A DNA stretch of 64,000 bases from NCBI GenBank assembly GCA_964473645.1, contig CAYYPW010000027.1:6400-70399 (forward strand), given 5' to 3'. Source of the DNA: HdN1 sp964473645 (GTDB lineage Bacteria; Pseudomonadota; Gammaproteobacteria; Pseudomonadales; Ketobacteraceae). Below the pieces are notes generated by a model. It saw only the letters and a program-made list of their open reading frames with translations, had not been told where the DNA came from and did no database searches. The position numbers and the translations under genes are program-made. Numbering within the stretch: position 1 is the first letter of the stretch; each line of letters starts with the position of its first letter. Below are positions 28,141 to 37,045 of this stretch, piece after piece.

Positions 28141-30113
28141 GCGTAGGCCCCCACATCACGGGCCACCCGCACACAATTGCGTCCGGCTTTTTTGGCGTCA
28201 TAAAGCGCCTTGTCTGCCCCGTCGAGCAAGCGTTCTGGTTTATCGGTGCGGGTGGGCACCCACGATGCAACCCCTACGCTGACCGTTACTCGCATCATGC
28301 GGCCCCGCAGCATCCACCGCTCGTCGGCAATGGCTTGGCAAAGGGTTTCCGCCAGCGTCTGCGCTGCCACGGCATCGGTATAGGGCAAGAGCAGGCAAAA
28401 CTCCTCGCCCCCGTAGCGCGTTACCACTGCACCGGGGCCTGTCACCAGACGATCCAGCAAATTGGCAACCGCTTTCAGGCAGTCATCCCCTACCAAATGC
28501 CCAAACTGATCATTGATCTGTTTAAAATGATCGACATCCACCATCACCACCGATAACGGTATGCCATCACGGCAGGCACGGGCATATTCTTCAGGCAAGC
28601 GTTCATTGAGAAAACGACGATTACGCACGCCAGTCAGCGGGTCTTGTCGCGTCAGTTCTAGCAGGCGCTCATTCAGATCTTCCAGCGCCTGATTGCGTTC
28701 CTGCACTTTGCGCTCAAGCAAGGCGTTATTGTCTTTTTGCAGATTGAGGGCAATTTCTTGCGCTTTGCGGGTCAGGCTCTCATGGCGCAAGGTTGCCGCA
28801 TGCGCCTCCCTTTCTTTCCGCTCAAAACTGATGGCGCGCGACTGCGCTAATTCTTTCTGGGTACGCTCTTGGTTGATACGCTCCCCCAACGCCAGCGACA
28901 GCATCAACAATTCGATCAGCGCGCCGGTCAGCATCAAATGTTCAGTCCAGAAGGTGTGCGGTATCACTCCCAGCTTGTTAAAGGAAAACAGCAATACGCC
29001 CAGCAAAAAGAAAAACCATCCCAGGCAAAAAAACTGAATAGCGCGATCGTTGGAGGTGTAGTGCCGCACCACCAACACCAACGTATACAATGAGCCAAAC
29101 ACCACCAGCGCGACACCGCTGAGGGTGATCACCTCTACCTGTTGAAACGCAGTAAATCCCAGCAACAGCAGTGCCATCCAGCGCACCGCGCGATAACCCC
29201 AGCGCAGCGGATCTTGTTGGGCTTCAAGCTGTAAAAATTCATCGCAAAACGCGTTGGCAAAAAAGATCGAAAGCCCAATGGCTACAGGCAGCACCTGTGC
29301 ATTCCAAAACATGCGATCGCCCGCTAAAAAGCGCGGGCCCAAGCCATGAATGGTCAACTGCACCAGCAGCATTCCCAGCACCATGCCGGCATAATGAAAA
29401 TACGCGCGATTACGGCTGGTAACCGCAATAAAAAAGTTGTACAGCAGCATCGCCAGCATCATTCCCATCGCGCCACCCACCACCAGGGTTTCCTGCGTGT
29501 CAGCGGCAATGAATGACGTCTCTTTCACCAACATCACCGGGAACTGTATCGACCCACTGGCATCCACACGCACCAGCACATCGAGGTCGCCCTGCATGCG
29601 CTCTAACGACAGGGAGAAGTGGCGATTATGCAATACCGCGCCGCCTTCCCGTTCATAGAAACTCGCCAGCAACCACCCTTGCCGATAAAGATAAAAATCC
29701 GCTTGATTAAGAATCGGGTAAGCAAGTTGCAGCAACCAACGTTGCTCGGGTTGCGACGAAAACCGCAGCGGCAACGCCAGCCAGAAGACACCCTTGGTGA
29801 TCCCCACACCCGGAATATCTGCCTCGGGTTTTCGCCAATCGCAATGGGTAATCACTTGGTCTGGCGTCCAGCTGACCTCATCGGGTTGCCGGCAAATATG
29901 CAGATGCTTGCCGAGCCACTGGCCTTGCAAACGCTCCACGTCAATTCGCTCTGCAAAGATCTCGTCAGCGCCGTAGGCAGGTTGTGGCGTGAGCACCCAC
30001 GCGGTGGCAGCCAGCGCCGCGCTCACTGCGCCCAGCCCAAGGCACAGACGCAACAGCACCGTCGACAGCACTCGCCAGCGCGCAAACAGCCTGTAAAAAG
30101 GGAGAAAATTCAT
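28137..30113 (-). CDS. 7TMR-DISM diguanylate cyclase (GGEEF, I-site lost)
   Basis: A membrane diguanylate cyclase of 658 residues with the same plan as its downstream neighbour: an N-terminal membrane segment, a periplasmic 7TMR-DISM sensor domain (~50-200), seven membrane helices (~205-415), a coiled coil (~420-485) and a GGDEF domain (~490-655) with RYGGEEF at 568-572. The position of the inhibitory RxxD motif reads GPGA, so feedback inhibition through the usual I-site is not expected, unlike the neighbour. This is the first gene of the cyclase-cyclase-barrel operon. The pair probably arose by tandem duplication, though the two have diverged widely. Confidence 0.92.
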   Translation of the reverse strand: MNFLPFYRLFARWRVLSTVLLRLCLGLGAVSAALAATAWVLTPQPAYGADEIFAERIDVERLQGQWLGKHLHICRQPDEVSWTPDQVITHCDWRKPEADIPGVGITKGVFWLALPLRFSSQPEQRWLLQLAYPILNQADFYLYRQGWLLASFYEREGGAVLHNRHFSLSLERMQGDLDVLVRVDASGSIQFPVMLVKETSFIAADTQETLVVGGAMGMMLAMLLYNFFIAVTSRNRAYFHYAGMVLGMLLVQLTIHGLGPRFLAGDRMFWNAQVLPVAIGLSIFFANAFCDEFLQLEAQQDPLRWGYRAVRWMALLLLGFTAFQQVEVITLSGVALVVFGSLYTLVLVVRHYTSNDRAIQFFCLGWFFFLLGVLLFSFNKLGVIPHTFWTEHLMLTGALIELLMLSLALGERINQERTQKELAQSRAISFERKEREAHAATLRHESLTRKAQEIALNLQKDNNALLERKVQERNQALEDLNERLLELTRQDPLTGVRNRRFLNERLPEEYARACRDGIPLSVVMVDVDHFKQINDQFGHLVGDDCLKAVANLLDRLVTGPGAVVTRYGGEEFCLLLPYTDAVAAQTLAETLCQAIADERWMLRGRMMRVTVSVGVASWVPTRTDKPERLLDGADKALYDAKKAGRNCVRVARDVGAYA

Positions 30114-30251
30114 CGGGTTGCAATCGACACGCCAATAACGCCACGAGAAAGGATATCGTTAAGCGTAGACCGATTTGGCGCGAGTCGACCAACTCTAAAA
30201 CACAGGCTCAGATATAGGCGTTCAAAAACCGCCATCGCCACCCAACGGCTA

Positions 30252-31433
30252 TCAGGAACGTTCAGCCAGCCATTGCGCGGTCAATGCCCAGGTGTGTTCC
30301 TTGGCACGTCCGCCAGCAAACACCCCCGCATGCCCACCGGGCACTACCTTGAAGGTTTTGTCCGTCGAGGCTAACAATTCCATCCCCTTACGGGCCGCCC
30401 GAATGCTGACAATGGTATCCGTCTTGCCGGCAAACGCCAGATAATTGCTTTTAATGCGGGTGAGATCAGCCGTCTTGTCGCCCAGTTTGACCCGCCCTGA
30501 GGCCAGCGCGTTACCGATGCAAAAATCAAACACCAGGCGCTGCACGGTTGCCCCTGGGTAGTCCACCATATTGTTGAACCACTCGTGCGTCGTAAGATGT
30601 ACTTTTACGTAATCACGATCAGAAAGATTGCGCACCAGATCGAAATAGCTGACCACTCCGGCAAATGGATTGGTGAGTTTAAACAATACCGATAAAACAT
30701 CCCCCGGCACGTGGAATTTTTCCGGCGCCAGCTGCTTGCGCCAGCGTGCCAGCGGTTTACCGCCAAGATTACGGGCACCTGACGACGCCATCGCCATCAA
30801 TTTGCCGTAAAAATGATTGGCATGAAAATCCAGCGGGCTGGCAATCGTCACCAGATTCTTGATTCGCCCCTGACCCTGCTGACTCTCACCCTGCAGCCTC
30901 TCACCTTGAACATCATGAGCGCCAGCATATAACAGACACAGTAAGCCGCCCATGCAATAGCCAACCAGCGAAATCTGGGGTTGACCGCTATGTTGCTGCA
31001 CGGCTTCAACTGCGGTCGCCATCCATTGATTGACGTAGTTTTCCAAGGTCAGCTCACTGGCATGATGGCGCTGTGGTGCCCCCCAGTCGACGAGATAGAC
31101 ATCAAAACCCTGCGCATTCAAAAAACGCACCCAACTGCGTTCAGCCATCAAATCATAGATCCAGCCGTACACGCCCAGCGGCGGCACCAGCAACACGGGC
31201 ACGCGATGACGTGTTTGGGTCGGCACTACCACTTGATCGTCCAGCCGAAAAGCATCGACATCCTGATGAGGGTAATAACGCACCTCCATGATGTCGTCGC
31301 CACACAAGCGCTGGTACTCGGTCTTGCCAGAAACGATAAACCGCTCCTTGTGAGCCCGACGTTCCCAGGCATGGCGCACAAAACGCGATGCAGAATCCAG
31401 AAAACCACCACCCACAACTGCTGAATTACTCAT
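30252..31433 (-). CDS. phaC: PhaC-family polyhydroxyalkanoate synthase-like protein
   Basis: An alpha/beta-hydrolase-fold protein of 393 residues related to poly(3-hydroxyalkanoate) synthases, which polymerise hydroxyacyl-CoA in the cytoplasm. The synthase-type nucleophile motif GYCMGG has Cys160 in place of the lipase Ser. An Asp in GKTDTIVS and a His in PGGHAG complete a triad, and PHA-synthase stretches such as VYLVDWG are present. The length fits the short class III/IV form (about 350-400) better than class I/II (about 560). Class III enzymes need PhaE, and no phaE, phaA, phaB or phasin gene is near. ATG at 31433 is chosen because GGGAAGG lies just upstream; a TTG 21 bases earlier is less likely. 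A divergent hydrolase gene follows on the other strand. Confidence 0.75.
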   Translation of the reverse strand: MSNSAVVGGGFLDSASRFVRHAWERRAHKERFIVSGKTEYQRLCGDDIMEVRYYPHQDVDAFRLDDQVVVPTQTRHRVPVLLVPPLGVYGWIYDLMAERSWVRFLNAQGFDVYLVDWGAPQRHHASELTLENYVNQWMATAVEAVQQHSGQPQISLVGYCMGGLLCLLYAGAHDVQGERLQGESQQGQGRIKNLVTIASPLDFHANHFYGKLMAMASSGARNLGGKPLARWRKQLAPEKFHVPGDVLSVLFKLTNPFAGVVSYFDLVRNLSDRDYVKVHLTTHEWFNNMVDYPGATVQRLVFDFCIGNALASGRVKLGDKTADLTRIKSNYLAFAGKTDTIVSIRAARKGMELLASTDKTFKVVPGGHAGVFAGGRAKEHTWALTAQWLAERS

Positions 31434-31791
31434 GGGCCTTCCCAAAAAAATCAATACGTTAACAAAAGCAACTCACCCATCCTGCCCCCATCAGCGTCGC
31501 CAAGGCACCAACAGGCATCTAACGGCGTCACCACGTTCCCAAACGGGCAGGACTCTTGAAAGGATATAGGACAGTCCAAAAGATACAATGGTCGTTTTGA
31601 TCACACGGCTGAGCGGTCACGACACCAAACGTGCTGCCAACCGCCGCTTCGCAGTGGAAATTAGGGAAAGCACCGGGGAACTTGGTAAACTCCTTACAAA
31701 CCCAACCCCAAACCCAAATACCACAAGCACTGCACACACGGCGTTGGGCCAAAGTGGCTGGTCAGACGAGAGGGCAATAACAAGAAAACTC

Positions 31792-32787
31792 ATGGACAAT
31801 CAATCATTTCACCCGGCTTGGTGGTTACCTGGCCCGCACTTGCAAACCCTGTGGTCGCCGCTGTTTCGCAAGCAACCCAAACTCCCCCGCCAGCGTGAAC
31901 GCATCGAATTGGACGACGGTGACTTTATCGATCTGGATTGGTGCAATCCAAAGCAGGTCACACACGGGCCGTTGACCCTTATTCTGCATGGCCTGACCGG
32001 CTCCTCCGATTCAAACTATGCCTGGGGCCTGCAGTACCACCTCATGCAGAAAGGCCAACCCAGTGTAGTGATGCACTTTCGCGGCGCCAGTGACGCGCCT
32101 AACCGGCACGCGCGCATGTACCATTCCGGTGATACCGCCGATGTCAGAAAAATTGCGCAACTGCTGTTGGATCGCGGCTGGAAGCAGTTGTTCGCCGCCG
32201 GTTATTCATTGGGCGGTAACGTCCTACTTAAGTGGCTTGGGGAAACCGGCCGACGCAATCCAATTACCGCCGCCGTTGCCGTGTCGGTGCCATTTGAACT
32301 GAAATTGTGCGCCGAAACGATGGATCACGGCTTTTCACGCGTGTACCGCAATGAGATGTTGGGCAGTCTCAAAAATGCCATTGCACAAAAACGCCGCTGG
32401 GCGCAGCAACACGACGCCCAGGTATTTGAAACACTGAACGCCCTTGGGGATGTCAATCGTCACCAGACCTTCCGGGAATATGATCAGCATGTGGTCTCCC
32501 CCCTGAATGGCTTCAAAAGTGCCGATGACTATTACCAGCGCTGCAGCAGTCGCGCGTTTGTCCCTAACATTCATATTCCGACACTCATCATTCACAGCGT
32601 TGATGACCCCCTCATGGTGCCGCAGGTCATTCCCAAGCCCGATGAACTGCCAGCCGGTGTAACGCTGGAGCTGTATGCCCAAGGAGGCCATGTCGGTTTT
32701 GTCGCCGGGCGCATTCCTTTTCGGCCAGAATATTGGCTGGAACAACGTGTCGCTGCATTTTTTGCAGAGAAAAGCACCGAGGGCTGA
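31792..32787 (+). CDS. YheT-family alpha/beta hydrolase
   Basis: A cytoplasmic hydrolase of 331 residues, the usual size for the YheT/ABHD1-3 family. Characteristic stretches are FHPAWWLPGPHLQTLW at the N-terminus, LILHGLTGSSDSNYAWGLQY, MHFRGASDAPNR and the nucleophile elbow GYSLGGNVLLKWLGE. The acid residue is in HSVDDPLMV and the His in GGHVGFV. Ester hydrolase activity is expected; the substrate is unknown. The frame is open back to 31588, but family members begin near FHPAWWLPG, so ATG at 31792 is the likely start. Confidence 0.88.
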   Translation: MDNQSFHPAWWLPGPHLQTLWSPLFRKQPKLPRQRERIELDDGDFIDLDWCNPKQVTHGPLTLILHGLTGSSDSNYAWGLQYHLMQKGQPSVVMHFRGASDAPNRHARMYHSGDTADVRKIAQLLLDRGWKQLFAAGYSLGGNVLLKWLGETGRRNPITAAVAVSVPFELKLCAETMDHGFSRVYRNEMLGSLKNAIAQKRRWAQQHDAQVFETLNALGDVNRHQTFREYDQHVVSPLNGFKSADDYYQRCSSRAFVPNIHIPTLIIHSVDDPLMVPQVIPKPDELPAGVTLELYAQGGHVGFVAGRIPFRPEYWLEQRVAAFFAEKSTEG

Positions 32788-33086
32788 GCTACCGCCTCTG
32801 CTCTCTACCCAAAAAGCGCACTAGCAGGTCATAACAGCCGAAAGAGTGCGGATTGTCCAACAATCATTTACCCCTAAATCTGCGGCTATTCCAGCATCAA
32901 AAAATATTTGAAGACTCCCGCACACTTTCAGCATTCCTTACCAAAAATTACAAGCATTGTATCGACACCCCCAGCCTCGTCACTTAACATCCAGGCCGGA
33001 ATACCGTTACAAAAATGTATTGTCCCCGCGTTCAAATCGCACGCACGTGCATCCGTCTTTGATCCGTTTTTAGCAGCAGGCTTTTT
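32788..33086. other. Intergenic region without recognised feature
   Basis: About 300 bases separate the YheT gene from the membrane protein gene on the same strand. I see no convincing gene, terminator or repeat. It presumably holds the promoter of the downstream gene. Confidence 0.5.
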
Positions 33087-33893
33087 ATGTGTTGGAGTTC
33101 CGAAGCAAGTTTTGCCTTGGCGGCCGTAGGTTTCACCACGGTAGCAATCGCCGCAAAACAAGGAGAGAAGAAAGAGCTCTTTTTGCCCTTGTTGTGGTTT
33201 TCATTGATGGAGTTGTTGCAGGGTTTCACCTATTGGTGGATCGACATGTGCGACAGCCCGCCCAACCAGGTGCTCACCTTATTAGGCTATTTGCACATCG
33301 CCTTCCAACCCTTCTTCGCCAACATGATTTCGATGTACTTTTTGCCTGAGAACGTGCAAAAGAAAATCGGCCCGTGGGTCTATGCCATGTGCTTTGCTGG
33401 TGCACTCGCCATGGTGGTCGATGTTTATCCTTTTGCGTGGGCCGATCACAGCAAGTTGCATATGCTGGATAGCACCCGTATTTGCTCCGTCTCCGGCGAT
33501 TGGCATATTGCGTGGCATATTCCGGTGTTTGATACATCCTGGGACAAATTCGGCTTCGTCAAAGAACCGTATATGATGCTGGTATTTTTACTGCCCTTTA
33601 TTTATGGCTCGTGGAAATTCACGCTTTACCACATTCTCACAGGTGTGATTCTTTCTGTCGCACTGACGAGAGATTCCCATGAAACGGCTGCCGTGTGGTG
33701 CCTGCTTTCCATTGGCTTGCTCACCATTGTTGCCAAAACGCCGATCAGAAAATTCCTGTTTACCAAAACCTGGTATGGAATGCGCTATCCGCGCTGGATC
33801 GGTGGCGAAGGCAAAGCAAAACCAGTGGAGTCCCCCATTGATAATGACTTTCCTGCGACGCCCACTACAAAAATAGCGACAACGGATCAGTAA
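33087..33893 (+). CDS. Multi-pass membrane protein, probably DUF5765 family
   Basis: An inner membrane protein of 268 residues with about seven hydrophobic segments and no signal peptide. It begins MCWSSEASFALA, a start I associate with the DUF5765 family, and has conserved-looking membrane stretches MELLQGFTYWWID and LGYLHIAFQPFFANM. Several His, Asp and Cys residues lie in or near the membrane (CSVSGDWHIAWH). A metal- or redox-related role can be imagined, but nothing proves it. Its last 29 bases overlap the end of the convergent TetR gene. Function unknown. Confidence 0.7.
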   Translation: MCWSSEASFALAAVGFTTVAIAAKQGEKKELFLPLLWFSLMELLQGFTYWWIDMCDSPPNQVLTLLGYLHIAFQPFFANMISMYFLPENVQKKIGPWVYAMCFAGALAMVVDVYPFAWADHSKLHMLDSTRICSVSGDWHIAWHIPVFDTSWDKFGFVKEPYMMLVFLLPFIYGSWKFTLYHILTGVILSVALTRDSHETAAVWCLLSIGLLTIVAKTPIRKFLFTKTWYGMRYPRWIGGEGKAKPVESPIDNDFPATPTTKIATTDQ

Positions 33894-34593
33894 CGCCGCC
33901 GTCCAGGTAAAACGCTTTGAGCTCGGGCACACGCGTGCGTACGTCCGGGCTCAAATAAGGTTCTTCCAGGCAGATGATCTGATAAATCCCCCGCTTCAAG
34001 CGCGACCGGTTCAGCACGCTGTTGCGTTGATCCGGTAACGCCACCGCCTGCAAAAAGCCTGACCAGGCGGTAATAATCACCCAGATATTCACAATCAACT
34101 CATCCAGTTGTTCGGCACTGGCCACCATCATGCCAGCCTCCACCAAACCCTGCAGAATACGTCGCCCATCACTCACGGCAGCGCGCGCAAACGCTCGATA
34201 TGCCTCGCAAAATTGCTCGCTCTCCGCCAGCAAATGCTCCATGTCACGGTGCAGGAACCGGTATTCCCACATCGCCTCGAATATCGCCTCGAAATAGCCT
34301 ACCTTGTCTTTATAGGTCAATGATCGATCAGCCGGTACGCCCAGCGCCTGCTGAAAGCGCTGGCGATAGGCCTCAAACAAGGCAAACACGATGTCTGACT
34401 TGTTGCGAAAGTGGTAATAGAGATTGCCCGGGCTGATCCCCAGGTCGGCGCAAATATGGTTGGTCGACACATTACGCTCGCCCTTTTCATTGAACAGCTT
34501 GAGCGCCGCCTCCAGGATTCGGTCGCGCGTGCGCGGCTGTGGAGTCAGCTGCAAAACTTCCTGAGGTATCAATAGCTTGGAACCTTTTGCCAT
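33865..34593 (-). CDS. TetR/AcrR-family transcriptional regulator
   Basis: A repressor-type DNA-binding protein of 242 residues. Residues ~20-70 form the TetR helix-turn-helix: RDRILEAALKLFNEKG, then STNHICADLGISPGNLYYHF, then KSDIVFALF. The C-terminal ~165 residues are the helical ligand-binding and dimerisation domain. The gene diverges from an aldehyde dehydrogenase gene with a perfect palindrome between them, so it probably represses that operon and itself and is released by a fatty acid, alcohol or aldehyde ligand. This place is like that of PA0367 in P. aeruginosa (from memory). ATG at 34593 gives a normal TetR N-terminus; the frame runs upstream to 34725 through the operator, which is implausible. 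Confidence 0.9.
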   Translation of the reverse strand: MAKGSKLLIPQEVLQLTPQPRTRDRILEAALKLFNEKGERNVSTNHICADLGISPGNLYYHFRNKSDIVFALFEAYRQRFQQALGVPADRSLTYKDKVGYFEAIFEAMWEYRFLHRDMEHLLAESEQFCEAYRAFARAAVSDGRRILQGLVEAGMMVASAEQLDELIVNIWVIITAWSGFLQAVALPDQRNSVLNRSRLKRGIYQIICLEEPYLSPDVRTRVPELKAFYLDGGVTDPLSLFL

Positions 34594-34623
34594 GAACGCT
34601 AAACACCTTGTATCACAGAGTTG

Positions 34624-34652
34624 TTGACAGTTTAGAGCAAAAGCTCTAAAAA
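34624..34652 (+). promoter_or_regulatory. Promoter for the aldehyde dehydrogenase operon with embedded TetR-type operator
   Basis: A perfect palindrome, TTTAGAGC-AAAA-GCTCTAAA (34631-34650), lies in the 199-bp divergent region between the TetR gene and the aldehyde dehydrogenase gene. A consensus -35, TTGACA (34624-34629), and a -10-like TAAAAA (34647-34652) are spaced by 17 bp, so the palindrome fills the spacer and would block polymerase when bound. Confidence 0.75.
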
Positions 34653-34792
34653 GAGAAACCGTGTTTACTTGCAGACACTTTCGCACCAGTACAACGCACG
34701 ACCACGCACGCTGAACAAAACGCATACTAACAACGCACTATTTAACGCACAGCCCACTCCCAGGCGCAGGCTGCACTACAGAGGACATTCCT

Positions 34793-36241
34793 ATGGTTGC
34801 CAACGTTACTCATCTGGCTGAACACACGCATCACCGTCAGATCGACCAGATGAAGCAAATCTTCGAAAACCAACGCCGTGCGTTTCGCGCGCACCCCATG
34901 CCCAGCGCCGATGAGCGCATCAGCCACCTCAAACGCCTCAAGCCTGCCCTGCTCAAACACATGGATACGCTTATCGAGTGCGTCAACCAGGATTTCAGCA
35001 GCCGTTGCCCGTCTGAGACCAAATTCGCCGAGATGATCACCAGCCTCGAAGCCATTAAATACCACGCCAAAAACGTGCGCAAATGGATGCGTGACGAACG
35101 CCGTCACGTTTCCATGAATCTGGCGCCGGCCAAGGCGCGCGTGGTTTATCAACCGCTGGGCGTGGTGGGCATCATCGTGCCCTGGAACTACCCGATATTC
35201 CTTTCCATTGGCCCCTTGTTGGCGGCGTTATCCGCCGGCAATCGCGTCATGATCAAAATGTCGGAGTACACGCCAAAAACCTCCGAAGCGATCAAGGTCA
35301 TGCTGCAAGAGATCTTTCCTGAAGATCATGTTGCGGTGGTGACAGGTGAGGCGGATGTCGGCGTGGCATTTTCCAAACTGCCGTTCGACCATATTCTCTT
35401 TACTGGCTCGACCTCGGTCGGTCGTCACGTCATGCGTGCGGCGGCTGAAAATCTCACGCCGGTAACGCTAGAGCTGGGCGGCAAATCACCCGCCATCGTG
35501 CATGAATCGTTTCCGATGAATGAGGCAGCCGAACGTATTTCATTCGGCAAATGCCTCAATGCCGGCCAAACCTGTGTCGCGCCCGACTACGTCATGGTGC
35601 CGCGTCATCGCGTCGACGAATTCGTGACATCCTTTACGCAAGTGGTGTCCACCTGGTACCCCACCCTGCGGAATAATTCGGATTTCACCGCCGTCGTCAA
35701 TGAACGCCAACATGCTCGCTTGCAGAATTATCTGAAAGATGCCGAGGCAAAAGGCGCAAAGATCATTGTCATCAACCCGGCCAATGAAGATTTCAGCGGC
35801 ACCCGCAAGCTGCCGATCACCCTGGTGCTCAACACCACCCCTGACATGCTGATCGAGCAGGACGAAATTTTCGGCCCGTTAATGATTGTAAAATCCTACG
35901 ACTCGCTTGAAGACGCTATCAACTATGTCAACGACCGCGAAAGACCACTGGCGCTGTATTATTTCGACTTCAACCATGAGCGTGCACGTTATGTGACGGA
36001 GCACACCCACTCGGGTGGCATGTGCATCAACGACACGATTAGCCATGTCGCTGCCGACGACATTCCTTTTGGTGGTGTGGGCGCTTCCGGCATGGGGCAT
36101 TATCATGGCCATGAAGGGTTTATCACCTTCAGCAAAGCCAAGGGCATTATTGAAAAAGGCAAGTTCAATGCGGCCAAATTCGTATTTCCGCCGTGGAACA
36201 AAGGCATCCACAATTTCCTGTTCAAGAGCTTGTTGAAATAA
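34793..36241 (+). CDS. Aldehyde dehydrogenase (coniferyl/fatty aldehyde dehydrogenase type)
   Basis: An NAD(P)-dependent enzyme of 482 residues that oxidises aldehydes to acids. The oxyanion Asn is in PWNYP, the general base Glu227 in LELGGKSP, the nucleophile Cys261 in NAGQTCVAPDY, and the cofactor motif is TGSTSVGRHV. Its overall look is that of the coniferyl/long-chain aldehyde dehydrogenase branch (calB-type, PA0366-like). The hydrophobic, basic C-terminus (FLFKSLLK) might touch the membrane. It is the first gene after the TetR operator and is followed by a terminator, then by a Tat-signal protein and a GMC alcohol oxidase/dehydrogenase that could supply its aldehyde substrate. Confidence 0.92.
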   Translation: MVANVTHLAEHTHHRQIDQMKQIFENQRRAFRAHPMPSADERISHLKRLKPALLKHMDTLIECVNQDFSSRCPSETKFAEMITSLEAIKYHAKNVRKWMRDERRHVSMNLAPAKARVVYQPLGVVGIIVPWNYPIFLSIGPLLAALSAGNRVMIKMSEYTPKTSEAIKVMLQEIFPEDHVAVVTGEADVGVAFSKLPFDHILFTGSTSVGRHVMRAAAENLTPVTLELGGKSPAIVHESFPMNEAAERISFGKCLNAGQTCVAPDYVMVPRHRVDEFVTSFTQVVSTWYPTLRNNSDFTAVVNERQHARLQNYLKDAEAKGAKIIVINPANEDFSGTRKLPITLVLNTTPDMLIEQDEIFGPLMIVKSYDSLEDAINYVNDRERPLALYYFDFNHERARYVTEHTHSGGMCINDTISHVAADDIPFGGVGASGMGHYHGHEGFITFSKAKGIIEKGKFNAAKFVFPPWNKGIHNFLFKSLLK

Positions 36242-36258
36242 TACCGATTGAAAAACTT

Positions 36259-36287
36259 GGGGCGGATCTTCCGCCCCGTTTTTTTGG
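36259..36287 (+). terminator. Rho-independent terminator after the aldehyde dehydrogenase gene
   Basis: GGGGCGGA (36259-36266) and TCCGCCCC (36270-36277) pair around a 3-nt loop and are followed by G and seven Ts. It lies 17 bases past the stop codon, so the following genes need their own promoter or read-through. Confidence 0.93.
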
Positions 36288-36337
36288 TTATTCGCCCTCC
36301 CTCATTCCTGTCACCCGAAAAAAATAGCGAACTCGTC

Positions 36338-37045
36338 ATGCAAAGCATTATGCACAGCCTAACGCACACTCTCATGCACAGCGCCATACAAAGCTCCCCG
36401 CACACGCTTGCGCATCCCGCGTCGCAAGTTAACACCTTGGAGCCCGTGACGCTGTCACGCCGATCCCTACTGAAAACCGGCATGCTAGGCACCATGATGC
36501 TGGTAGGTGCCAGCGCCCTTGCCCAGCTGCAGGGCTGCGCAACTGTAGCGACCACGTCTGCCAGTACCAGCACCAGCACCAACAGTAAGCCCTGGAAACT
36601 GCTGCGCCCCAAAGATCGCGCCATTCTCGGTGCCGTTGCCCCGATCGCCTTAGGCAATGCATTTCCACAAGATCGACAGGCCGCGCTGGAAACTTTTTTG
36701 CCCCAGGTGGACACTTTTCTGTTCAGCACCAGCACCGCAAATCATGCTGCACTGCATCAATTATTCGATCTGCTGGATCTGGGCGTAACGCGCGTCCTGC
36801 TGACCGGCGTCTGGGGCTCCTGGGAAAACCTGAACGATAAACAAGTCGACGATTTTTTGAATGGCTGGCGTGACAGTTCAATGAACCAATTGCGCCTCGG
36901 CTACGCGCAATTGACCCAGGTGTTAAGTTTGGTGTGGTACGCCCAACCCGCGAATATCCCCACCTCGATCTACCCCGGCCCGCCTGCCCATATTCCGATG
37001 CCACTTTCACAGAAGCAGTCCAGCGCACAGGAGCACGCGGCATGA
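36338..37045 (+). CDS. Twin-arginine signal protein, partner of the GMC oxidoreductase
   Basis: A small exported protein of up to 235 residues. A Tat signal is clear: SRRSLLKTG (Arg41-Arg42) followed by a hydrophobic stretch, MLGTMMLVGASALAQL. A cysteine follows in LQGCA, which could be lipidated, although Gln before the Gly is unusual. The mature part (~170 residues) is helical, with no motif I know. The pairing with a GMC protein that lacks its own signal is like the small subunit 3 of membrane gluconate/sorbitol dehydrogenases, and the gene position is that of PA0365 in Pseudomonas. The start is uncertain: an earlier ATG at 36248 lies in the preceding terminator, and 36350 or 36374 are also possible. 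Its stop overlaps the next start as ATGA. Confidence 0.72.
   Translation: MQSIMHSLTHTLMHSAIQSSPHTLAHPASQVNTLEPVTLSRRSLLKTGMLGTMMLVGASALAQLQGCATVATTSASTSTSTNSKPWKLLRPKDRAILGAVAPIALGNAFPQDRQAALETFLPQVDTFLFSTSTANHAALHQLFDLLDLGVTRVLLTGVWGSWENLNDKQVDDFLNGWRDSSMNQLRLGYAQLTQVLSLVWYAQPANIPTSIYPGPPAHIPMPLSQKQSSAQEHAA

Noticed and set aside
36248..36337. Start of the Tat protein at 36248
   Set aside because: That start lies before and inside the terminator of the aldehyde dehydrogenase gene, and the added residues have no function.
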